NCBI GenBank assembly: GCA_000433635.1
Contig: HF997975.1
Location: 114,389-126,322 of the forward strand
Direction: 5' to 3'
DNA from: Ruminococcus sp. CAG:254
GTDB lineage: Bacteria > Bacillota > Clostridia > Oscillospirales > Ruminococcaceae
Length of the DNA stretch: 11,934 nucleotides
The notes under the pieces were generated by a model, which was not told the DNA's origin, ran no database searches, and worked only from the letters and a program-made list of their open reading frames with translations. Below, in pieces: positions 7,992 to 11,934 of this stretch (positions within the stretch are counted from its first letter, which is position 1; the number at the start of each line of letters is the position of its first letter). The translations under genes were made by a program, and so were the position numbers.

Positions 7992-8079
7992 GACTTAGAA
8001 ACCTCCGGAGTGATGAAAAAATATAGGAAACCTTTTTGCAGCTGCTGCATAGAATAAAGACAGGAATACCAGCAGCCGT

Positions 8080-8565
8080 TTACAGAGAAACGTGTGAAAT
8101 AAAAATACCGCCCTTTTCATAGTCAATGTAGGCATAAGACGGCGGCATGCCGTCCCGTGGCTGAGCGGCACTGCCTGGATTCATCAGATAAACGCCGTTG
8201 CGGTATTCGTTGCGGCGAACGTGGGTGTGTCCGTGCAGGACGATGTTACAGTCCTCAGCAATCGCTTCTTCTACCAGAATATCGGGAGTGTAGCGAATCG
8301 CATGGCGGTGTCCATGCACGGCAAAGATGCGATGCCCCGGAATCAGGTCAATGGTGCGGCTGATGGGTAAGCTGCTGTTAAAGTCACAGTTTCCCCGTAC
8401 TGCATAGAACTTGGATTCCCATTCTGGATGACAGGATAAAAATAATTTGACATCCCCTTCGCCATCGCCGAGATGAATGCAGGCATCTGCATCAGCGTGT
8501 CGGGCTAAAATGGTTTCTAATACCTTGGGGTTGCCGTGGGTATCGGATAGAACAATAATCCGCAT
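8080..8565 (-). CDS. YfcE-type metallophosphoesterase
   Basis: A 161-residue calcineurin-like phosphodiesterase of the YfcE/MJ0936 group, expected in the cytosol with two bound divalent metals. All metal-binding motifs are present: SDTHG (7-11; Asp8, His10), GDGEGD (33-38; Asp34), GNCD (58-61, the YfcE/Vps29 form of the usual GNHD), VHGH (83-86), and LHGHTH (110-115), followed by NPGS (129-132). Length and motif spacing match the family. The E. coli relative cleaves phosphodiesters such as bis-pNPP in vitro, and its natural substrate is unknown. The ATG at 8565 follows AAAGGA. It is first in the minus-strand unit with YfhO and Nudix genes, and its promoter region is shared with the divergent small-protein operon. 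Family is certain, substrate is not. Confidence 0.93.
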   Translation of the reverse strand: MRIIVLSDTHGNPKVLETILARHADADACIHLGDGEGDVKLFLSCHPEWESKFYAVRGNCDFNSSLPISRTIDLIPGHRIFAVHGHRHAIRYTPDILVEEAIAEDCNIVLHGHTHVRRNEYRNGVYLMNPGSAAQPRDGMPPSYAYIDYEKGGIFISHVSL

Positions 8566-8595
8566 AAGAATGTTCCTTTCTATGGATTGAAATTT

Positions 8596-8621
8596 CTCCT
8601 CTGGAACAAGGTGCAGAGGAG
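8596..8621 (-). promoter_or_regulatory. Hairpin in the 5' leader of the YfcE gene
   Basis: CTCCTCTG (8596-8603) and CAGAGGAG (8614-8621) are perfect 8-base inverted repeats with a 10-base loop. In the minus-strand transcript this folds between the predicted start site and the ribosome binding site. No T-run follows, so it is not a terminator. One arm contains GAGGAG, which looks like a ribosome binding site, and the other resembles the anti-Shine-Dalgarno sequence. Confidence 0.6.
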
Positions 8622-8645
8622 CTGGTCAAAAATGACATCCCTTTT

Positions 8646-8674
8646 ATTATAACATAAACGAATCACAATTACAA
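8646..8674 (-). promoter_or_regulatory. Sigma-A promoter of yfcE-yfhO-nudF unit
   Basis: On the minus strand, -35 TTGTAA (8669-8674) and a perfect -10 TATAAT (8646-8651) are separated by 17 bases. The predicted start near 8639 gives a leader of about 73 bases that includes the 8596-8621 hairpin. It is the only clear promoter in the divergent gap. The plus-strand operon has no equally good one; CATAAAC (8653-8659) there is at best a faint sporulation-type -10. Confidence 0.75.
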
Positions 8675-8697
8675 CCTATTTTTGAAAGGAGTTTGCC

Positions 8698-8937
8698 ATG
8701 AAACTACCGCCCTCTAAAATGGATGGACTGCTGGAAATGGTGGGGAAAAAGCTGGGGGTTTCTCCGGAACAGCTGCGGTCGGATTTAGAATCTGGAAAAC
8801 TGGAGCAGGCAATGCAAAATCTGCCGAAAAAAGAGGCAGCGAATGTACAGAACCTGTTGAAAGACCAGAAAAAAGTCGAGCAGCTGATGAATACGCCGCA
8901 GGCAAAAGCGTTATATGAAAAATTGATGGGGAAGTAA
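8698..8937 (+). CDS. Small helical protein, first gene of the bofA cluster
   Basis: A 79-residue protein that I do not recognise. It is hydrophilic and appears all helical, with no signal peptide or membrane segment. The first half (PSKMDGLLEMVGKKLGVSPE, then DLESGKLEQAMQNL) and the second half (LLKDQKKVEQLMNTPQAKAL) both look like amphipathic helices, and the protein is rich in Lys, Glu, Gln and Leu. The second half resembles in layout the N-terminus of the next protein (LL-x-D, then a Leu/Met-rich helix). The gene is clearly real: GAAAGGAG sits seven bases before the ATG, and the next gene starts seven bases after its stop. It is first of four genes ending in a bofA homologue, so a sporulation or membrane-regulation role is possible by context only. 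Confidence 0.8.
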   Translation: MKLPPSKMDGLLEMVGKKLGVSPEQLRSDLESGKLEQAMQNLPKKEAANVQNLLKDQKKVEQLMNTPQAKALYEKLMGK

Positions 8938-8944
8938 CGAATTC

Positions 8945-9316
8945 ATGGATGGGATGATGGAGAAAATGCAGTCGCTGCTCTCCGACCCAGAGAGTATGCA
9001 GCAATTGCAGGAACTGGCACAGATGTTGCAGGCGGACAGCGGACAGGAGTCCACAGAAACAGAATCCGCTCCGACTGCTACAGAACAGACGGATGCAACT
9101 GCTTCCGGCGGCGGTCTGGATTTGGGAGCATTGATGAAAGTTTCTCAGCTAATGGGGTCGGCAAAAGAGGACAGCGATGCCGCTTTATTGTTGGCGTTGA
9201 AACCGCATTTGCGAGAAGAACGGCAAAAGAAAGTGGAAAAGGCAGTGAAGATGCTGAAACTGCTGTCGATTTGGAGCATGTTGAAAGAAAGCGGCATGCT
9301 GAAAGATTTCTTGTGA
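8945..9316 (+). CDS. Unrecognised small protein with LDLG motif, second gene of bofA cluster
   Basis: A 123-residue protein in three parts. The N-terminal helix is rich in Met, Gln and Leu (MEKMQSLLSDPESMQQLQEL, about 5-24). A Ser/Thr/Glu/Ala/Gly linker of low complexity follows (about 31-57). The C-terminal part begins with LDLGAL (58-63) and continues with DSDAALLLALKPHL (76-89), then REERQKKVEKAVKMLKLLSI. The C-terminus looks like a conserved helical domain I have seen among clostridial hypothetical proteins, but no function can be given. No signal peptide is present. The start at 8945 follows GGGGAAG at 10 bases; the ATGs at 8954 and 8957 are alternatives. The gene starts seven bases after its neighbour and shares a motif layout with the third protein. 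Confidence 0.8.
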   Translation: MDGMMEKMQSLLSDPESMQQLQELAQMLQADSGQESTETESAPTATEQTDATASGGGLDLGALMKVSQLMGSAKEDSDAALLLALKPHLREERQKKVEKAVKMLKLLSIWSMLKESGMLKDFL

Positions 9317-9365
9317 TGATTTTGCATAGAGGCGGTGCAGCTGCCGGAAAGGGGGCGAATGGACG

Positions 9366-9695
9366 ATGCCGCAGTATACCCGACAGGACGGCGATGCAAT
9401 GCGGCAGGATGCCATTCGCCGTTCTAAAGAGATGTACCATCGGGCAGCGATTCCGCAACCAACGCCGCAGCGAAACTATGATTTTTTACCGCTGCGAGAG
9501 GAATCAGGGGCAGCTTCCGGCGGCATGAAGAAAAATCCGTTGGATTTGGGAAATCTGCTGGGCGGATGGAATCCAGCAGATTTGCTGGAACATCTCGACA
9601 AAGACCAGATTTTGATTCTGGTGTTACTGGTCATGCTCTATAAAGAGGGCGGCGACAAAAAATTGATGATGGCGTTGGCGTACTTACTGACCTGA
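9366..9695 (+). CDS. Unrecognised small protein with LDLG motif, third gene of bofA cluster
   Basis: A 109-residue protein. The first half is hydrophilic, basic and probably disordered (RQDGDAMRQDAIRRSKEMYH, then PQPTPQRNYDFLPL). The second half begins with NPLDLGNLLGGWNP (57-70) and continues with LDKDQILILVLLVMLYKEGG (77-96) and DKKLMMALAYLLT to the end. The two short hydrophobic stretches, each after an acidic-Asp start, could be membrane-associated hairpin helices or a hydrophobic core. LDLGNL (59-64), followed 19 residues later by DKDQILIL, mirrors the second protein (LDLGAL, 18 residues, DSDAALLL). The start at 9366 is fixed by AGGGGG ten bases upstream and an in-frame stop at 9327. It lies 49 bases after the second gene and 21 before bofA. 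Function unknown. Confidence 0.78.
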   Translation: MPQYTRQDGDAMRQDAIRRSKEMYHRAAIPQPTPQRNYDFLPLREESGAASGGMKKNPLDLGNLLGGWNPADLLEHLDKDQILILVLLVMLYKEGGDKKLMMALAYLLT

Positions 9696-9716
9696 AAAAC
9701 GGAGGATTTTGGCAAG

Positions 9717-9971
9717 ATGGAACAGATTGTTTTCTGGGCAATTTGGGCAGCATTGGCGGTATTTATGGGCTATTTTTATCTGCATCATGCACATGGCATT
9801 CGTTCTTTTTTGCGAGGAACGGGAACGGGTCTGGTAGCATTGTTGCTGCTGCATGAACTGGGCGGATGGATTGGATTTGCACCGGAGGTGAACGGTTTCA
9901 ATCTCATGCAAGCGGGAATTTTGGGTGTGCCGGGGGTTCTGTTGATGATGGCGGTTCATTTTTTTCTGTAA
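9717..9971 (+). CDS. bofA: BofA-family membrane protein (pro-sigma-K processing inhibitor-like)
   Basis: An 84-residue protein close in length to Bacillus BofA (87). The hydrophobic pattern gives an N-terminal helix (about 4-22), a second (about 36-50, TGLVALLLLHELGGW) and a C-terminal one (about 64-84). The conserved features are the asparagine of the middle loop (NGFN) and GILGVPGVLLMM, the BofA signature. In Bacillus, BofA sits in the outer forespore membrane and holds the SpoIVFB protease inactive until the checkpoint signal. Many Clostridia carry BofA homologues without the full sigma-K pathway, so the role here is inferred. GGAGG (9701-9705) lies 11 bases before the ATG. It is last in the four-gene unit, 21 bases after the preceding stop. 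Confidence 0.82.
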   Translation: MEQIVFWAIWAALAVFMGYFYLHHAHGIRSFLRGTGTGLVALLLLHELGGWIGFAPEVNGFNLMQAGILGVPGVLLMMAVHFFL

Positions 9972-10226
9972 TGGGATAATGAGAAACGCCGCAGGCGACT
10001 GCGGTCAAGCTGTCCCTCTTAACAAAGGTATTGATGAGAGAAATTTGAAATCTAGAAGAAACAGAGAAATGCTGTTCGCCATTCCAAAAACAAAGAAACT
10101 TCAAGTAAACTACAATCTAAGAAAGATTCCTAACAAATTCAGACAACGCACCCACCGGCGAACCGCACAAAGGCAAGGAGCAAAGCGATTCTGCCGAACG
10201 GTTCAGAACGGTTTTCCCTAGAAGAT
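9972..10226. other. Gene-free stretch after bofA with a GNRA-capped hairpin and a direct repeat
   Basis: No gene I can support. CCGCAG (9989-9994), a GCGA tetraloop and CTGCGG (9999-10004) make a tight six-pair hairpin 17 bases after the bofA stop. It has no T-run (TCAAGCTGTCCCTCTT follows), so it is at most a weak terminator or processing site. The middle (about 10025-10140) is purine-rich and featureless. GAACGGTT is directly repeated at 10196-10203 and 10206-10213. An 80-codon frame (9979-10221) starts here but lacks a ribosome binding site and any recognisable sequence. The stretch could be a decayed gene or a dispersed repeat; only a genome comparison would tell. Confidence 0.5.
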
Positions 10227-10255
10227 AAAATTCAAGACATCCTCTTGATTTTTTC
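10227..10255 (+). terminator. AT-rich terminator-like hairpin merged with a downstream promoter
   Basis: TCAAGA (10232-10237) and TCTTGA (10243-10248) pair around a CATCC loop. After one mismatch, AAAA (10227-10230) can pair with TTTT (10250-10253). A T6 run (10249-10254) follows the six-pair stem. It would end transcripts coming from the bofA direction. Its right arm contains the -35 of the flavin reductase promoter. The stem is short and AT-rich, so strength is uncertain. Confidence 0.5.
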
Positions 10256-10272
10256 CGAGAATCTGCTATAAT
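10245..10272 (+). promoter_or_regulatory. Extended -10 sigma-A promoter of the flavin reductase gene
   Basis: -35 TTGATT (10245-10250) and -10 TATAAT (10267-10272) with a 16-base spacer, and TGC directly before the -10 gives an extended -10 element. The predicted start near 10280 leaves a leader of about 50 bases. Within it CCAAAA-T-TTTTGG (10300-10312) is a perfect 6+6 inverted repeat that could be an operator, just before the GAGG ribosome binding site. Confidence 0.8.
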
Positions 10273-10328
10273 AAAGAGGATGAATCCAGACAAGATTCAC
10301 CAAAATTTTTGGAAATGAGGAATCTGTC

Positions 10329-10895
10329 ATGCGTAAAAAATTGGATACTACCGGCAATGTATTCCCGATGCCGGTCTTGATGGTGGCAACGTACAATGAA
10401 GATGGCAGCGTGGATGTTATGAATGCTGCTTGGGGAACGATGCAGGAAAGTGGCATTGTTGCTTTGAATCTGTCGGAATCCCACAAGACCACCCAGAATA
10501 TTTTGAAAAGAAAAGCCTTTACGGTGAGCTTTGCAGATGCAGCCCACGTTGCAGAAGCTGACTATGTCGGCATGGTTTCCGGCAACAAAGAACCGGACAA
10601 GTTCGCAAAAAGCGGCTTGACGGCTTCCAAGGCGGAATGTGTGGATGCACCGGTCATCAATGAATTTCCGATTTGTCTGGAATGCGAATTTCTGGCATAT
10701 CAGGACGAGCCGTATAGCTGCGGTGTCATCGGTAAAATTGTCAATGTGACAGCAGATGAAAGCGTTCTGAAGGATGGAAAAGTGGATATTTCTCTGGTCA
10801 ATGCCATTGCGTTCGACCCGTACACTCACGGCTATTATAAAGTAACAGAACGAGTTGGCGAAGCTTTTCAGGATGGCAAGAAGCTGATCAAGTAA
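10329..10895 (+). CDS. Flavin reductase-like domain protein (FMN-binding split barrel)
   Basis: A 188-residue cytosolic protein of the flavin reductase-like family, expected to bind FMN and reduce it, or to pass electrons from NAD(P)H or a partner. Features of the split-barrel fold are in the expected order: PVLMVATYNEDGSVDVMNAAWG (about 15-36, the opening strands that bind the flavin phosphate), ALNLSESHKTTQNIL (about 45-59), and FTVSFADAAHVAEADYVG (about 64-81). The ECEFLAYQDEPYSCGVIGKIVNV segment (about 118-140) and the AFDPYTHGYYKV ending follow. Anaerobic Clostridia carry many such small flavoproteins of unknown substrate. The ATG is preceded by GAGG at eight bases. It is monocistronic, with its own promoter and a strong terminator. 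Family sure, partner unknown. Confidence 0.92.
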   Translation: MRKKLDTTGNVFPMPVLMVATYNEDGSVDVMNAAWGTMQESGIVALNLSESHKTTQNILKRKAFTVSFADAAHVAEADYVGMVSGNKEPDKFAKSGLTASKAECVDAPVINEFPICLECEFLAYQDEPYSCGVIGKIVNVTADESVLKDGKVDISLVNAIAFDPYTHGYYKVTERVGEAFQDGKKLIK

Positions 10896-10923
10896 ATCTG
10901 TTTTTGAGAATCTCCGGGACATT

Positions 10924-10967
10924 TTCCGCTGTGGCAAAACGGTCGCAGCGGAATTTTTTTCTTTTTT
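10924..10967 (+). terminator. Strong rho-independent terminator of the flavin reductase gene
   Basis: TTCCGCTG (10924-10931) pairs perfectly with CAGCGGAA (10946-10953). The stem extends inward through TGGC/GTCG with two G-T pairs to a six-base loop. It is followed by T7, C, T7 (10954-10968). It lies 28 bases after the flavin reductase stop and separates that gene from the rplJ promoter. Confidence 0.95.
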
Positions 10968-10988
10968 TCGATTTTTTCAAAAAAACAC

Positions 10989-11017
10989 TTGACAAATCAC
11001 AAAAAGTGTGTTATAGT
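10989..11017 (+). promoter_or_regulatory. Sigma-A promoter of the rplJ-rplL operon
   Basis: A perfect -35 TTGACA (10989-10994) and -10 TATAGT (11012-11017) with a 17-base spacer. Transcription should start near 11024, leaving an untranslated leader of about 180 bases that contains the L10 attenuator. This is among the strongest promoters in the window, as expected for ribosomal proteins. Confidence 0.9.
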
Positions 11018-11049
11018 AAATGACGTTGTGTAATACAACCGAATATCGT

Positions 11050-11151
11050 ATTCTAAAGACAGCTGGTGGTGTTTCACCGTAAGTCCAGCCGAGGAATTGC
11101 TTTATCAATGAAAGATACTGCCGCATTCCTTGTCGAATGACGGCTTTTTTT
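11050..11151 (+). promoter_or_regulatory. Ribosomal protein L10 leader (autoregulatory attenuator)
   Basis: The leader matches the known L10 leader architecture: a binding hairpin, then alternative antiterminator and terminator. The binding hairpin is GCTGG (11062-11066) paired with CCAGC (11085-11089), enclosing GGTG-TTT-CACC (11068-11078), with AGACA and GTAAGT internal-loop sequences. The antiterminator pairs AGGAAT and GC (11092-11100) with GCATTCCT (11123-11130). In the known mechanism L10(L12)4 binds the first hairpin and favours termination when L10 is in excess. Confidence 0.9.
11120..11151 (+). terminator. Attenuator terminator within the L10 leader
   Basis: GCCG (11120-11123) pairs with CGGC (11141-11144), and CATTC (11124-11128) pairs with GAATG (11135-11139), with one bulged A and a six-base loop. 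T7 (11145-11151) follows. The 5' arm overlaps the antiterminator partner (11123-11130), so the two structures exclude each other. Confidence 0.9.
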
Positions 11152-11206
11152 GGATTGTGATAGCATTTCTTTGATACGATAACAATAGTATCGGAGGTGA
11201 ATTCAC

Positions 11207-11722
11207 ATGGCAAGTGAAAAGATTCTGGAAAGCAAAAAGGCAAAGGTTGCTGCTTTGACCGAAAAGCTGCAGAACAGCGTTTCTTTCGTTCTGGTTGACT
11301 ACAAGGGCATTACCGTTGAAGAAGATACCAAGCTGAGAAAGGAACTGCGGGAAGCAGGCGTTTCTTACACAGTAGAAAAGAACTCTATGCTGCGTTTTGC
11401 ATTGAAGGAAATGGGCATCGTTGATTCTTTTGAAGATGTACTGCACGGTACAACTGCAATCGCTGTTTCTAACGATGACCAGACTGCTGCTGCTCGTATT
11501 CTGGGCAAGTTCGCAGAAAGCAAGCCGGAAACCTTCAACCTGAAGGCTGGTTATGTAGACGGCGTTGCTTATGACACCGCTGGTGTTATGGCTCTGTCCA
11601 AGATTCCGTCCAAGGATGTTCTGTTGGCACAGCTCGTTGGTTCTCTGCAGGGTCCGCTGCGGAAGCTGGCTGCTACACTGCAGGCTCTGGCAGACAAGAA
11701 GAACGAAGAAGAAGCTGCATAA
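11207..11722 (+). CDS. rplJ: 50S ribosomal protein L10
   Basis: Forms the base of the ribosomal stalk, binding 23S rRNA with its N-terminal domain and L7/L12 dimers with its C-terminal helix; with L12 it also represses its own operon. The 171-residue protein is full length. It contains SFVLVDYKGITVEEDTKLR (about 26-44), YTVEKNSMLRFAL (about 53-65), and the LHGTTAIAVS segment (about 79-88). The C-terminal amphipathic helix (QGPLRKLAATLQALADKK, about 148-165) is the L12 docking site. GGAGGTGA lies six bases before the ATG. The coding bias toward GTT, GCT and CTG, as in rplL, differs from its neighbours and fits high expression. First gene after the L10 leader, followed after 78 bases by rplL. 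Confidence 0.98.
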   Translation: MASEKILESKKAKVAALTEKLQNSVSFVLVDYKGITVEEDTKLRKELREAGVSYTVEKNSMLRFALKEMGIVDSFEDVLHGTTAIAVSNDDQTAAARILGKFAESKPETFNLKAGYVDGVAYDTAGVMALSKIPSKDVLLAQLVGSLQGPLRKLAATLQALADKKNEEEAA

Positions 11723-11743
11723 GGCAGTGCTCGTTCCCACATA

Positions 11744-11768
11744 CCGCTGCTGCATGACAGCATAGCGG
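11744..11768 (+). repeat. Intercistronic hairpin between rplJ and rplL
   Basis: CCGCT (11744-11748) pairs with AGCGG (11764-11768), and GCTG (11749-11752) pairs with CAGC (11758-11761), with a two-base bulge and a CATGA loop. No T-run follows, so it is not a terminator. It may stabilise or process the mRNA, or help give rplL its higher yield. Confidence 0.6.
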
Positions 11769-11800
11769 ATGATGAAAATATTACAAAGGAGATTATTATC

Positions 11801-11934
11801 ATGGCATCTGAAAAGATTACAAAGTTTATTGACGATATTAAGACTCTGTCCGTTCTGGAACTGTCTGAACTGATCGACGCAATTCAGGAAGAATTTGGTG
11901 TAACTGCTGTTATGGCAGCTGCTCCGGCAGCTGG
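11801..11934 (+). CDS. rplL: 50S ribosomal protein L7/L12, 3' end outside window
   Basis: The multi-copy stalk protein that recruits and activates translation GTPases. Only the first 44 codons and two bases are inside the window. They translate to the start MASEKITKFIDDIKTLSVLE, then LSELIDAIQEEFGVTAVMAA, then an Ala/Pro-rich start of the hinge (APAAG). This is the N-terminal dimerisation domain that binds L10, followed by the flexible linker. AAAGGAG lies ten bases before the ATG. It is second in the rplJL operon. The C-terminal GTPase-binding domain is missing only because the sequence ends. Assignment is firm from the N-terminal sequence and its position after rplJ. Confidence 0.95.
   Translation, partial: MASEKITKFIDDIKTLSVLELSELIDAIQEEFGVTAVMAAAPAA

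Noticed and set aside
8041..8076. GCTGCTG/CAGCAGC inverted repeat between the YfcE and YfhO genes
   Set aside because: A 22-base loop and no T-run make it a poor terminator; such GC-trinucleotide pairs arise easily by chance.
9979..10221. 80-codon plus-strand frame after bofA
   Set aside because: No ribosome binding site, very basic and Asn/Gln/Arg-rich composition from a purine-rich stretch, and no recognisable motif. A decayed gene cannot be excluded.
10266..10937. 223-codon minus-strand frame opposite the flavin reductase gene
   Set aside because: Shadow of a real gene; its start lies in the terminator hairpin.
11105..11755. 216-codon minus-strand frame opposite rplJ
   Set aside because: Antisense to a certain ribosomal protein gene and it crosses the L10 attenuator.
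1..11934. CRISPR arrays, tRNA/rRNA genes, insertion sequences, phage genes
   Set aside because: No regularly spaced repeats, cloverleaf structures, transposase or integrase coding sequence was found on either strand.

Overview
The window looks like a chromosome segment from a low-to-mid G+C, Gram-positive, anaerobic Clostridia-type bacterium, most likely Oscillospiraceae/Ruminococcaceae. The basis is the combination of spoVG, a BofA-like gene, a ZapA/U32 peptidase pair, YfhO, a Firmicutes-style L10 leader attenuator, and frequent GGAGG/AAAGGA ribosome binding sites. The genus is inference. No transposase, phage gene, tRNA, rRNA or CRISPR array was seen. Both ends cut through genes: dut on the left and rplL on the right.

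Layout. (1) 1-2910, minus strand: zapA, a U32 peptidase-family protein and dut form a tight operon, with zapA and the U32 gene overlapping by 4 bases. A TATAAT box lies just upstream of zapA. (2) 2961-4439, minus strand: murC, probably starting at a TTG. It is divergent from spoVG (4623-4925, plus strand). The gap between them holds an imperfect 52-bp palindrome from which both promoters appear to emerge. (3) 4969-8674: the spoVG terminator, then a minus-strand unit of a YfcE-type phosphoesterase, a YfhO-type membrane protein and an ADP-ribose pyrophosphatase-type Nudix hydrolase, read from a good sigma-A promoter at 8646-8674. (4) 8698-9971, plus strand: four closely spaced small genes. Three are not recognised and the fourth encodes a BofA-family membrane protein. 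(5) 9972-10226: no convincing gene, one GNRA-capped hairpin near its start and a short direct repeat. (6) 10227-10967, plus strand: a terminator-like hairpin merged with an extended -10 promoter, a flavin reductase-like gene and a strong terminator. (7) 10989-11934, plus strand: a sigma-A promoter, an L10 leader with antiterminator and terminator, then rplJ and the start of rplL.

The genes cover nucleotide-pool hygiene (dut, Nudix), RNA modification (probable, U32), cell division and wall synthesis (zapA, murC), envelope glycosylation (YfhO), sporulation-type regulation (spoVG, bofA) and translation (rplJ, rplL). The least understood part is the small-protein cluster with bofA. Two of its proteins share a motif layout (LDLGxL, then an acidic-hydrophobic helix 18-19 residues later), which suggests a related pair working with the BofA-like membrane protein. 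The best regulatory finds are the murC/spoVG palindrome and the fully readable L10 attenuator.
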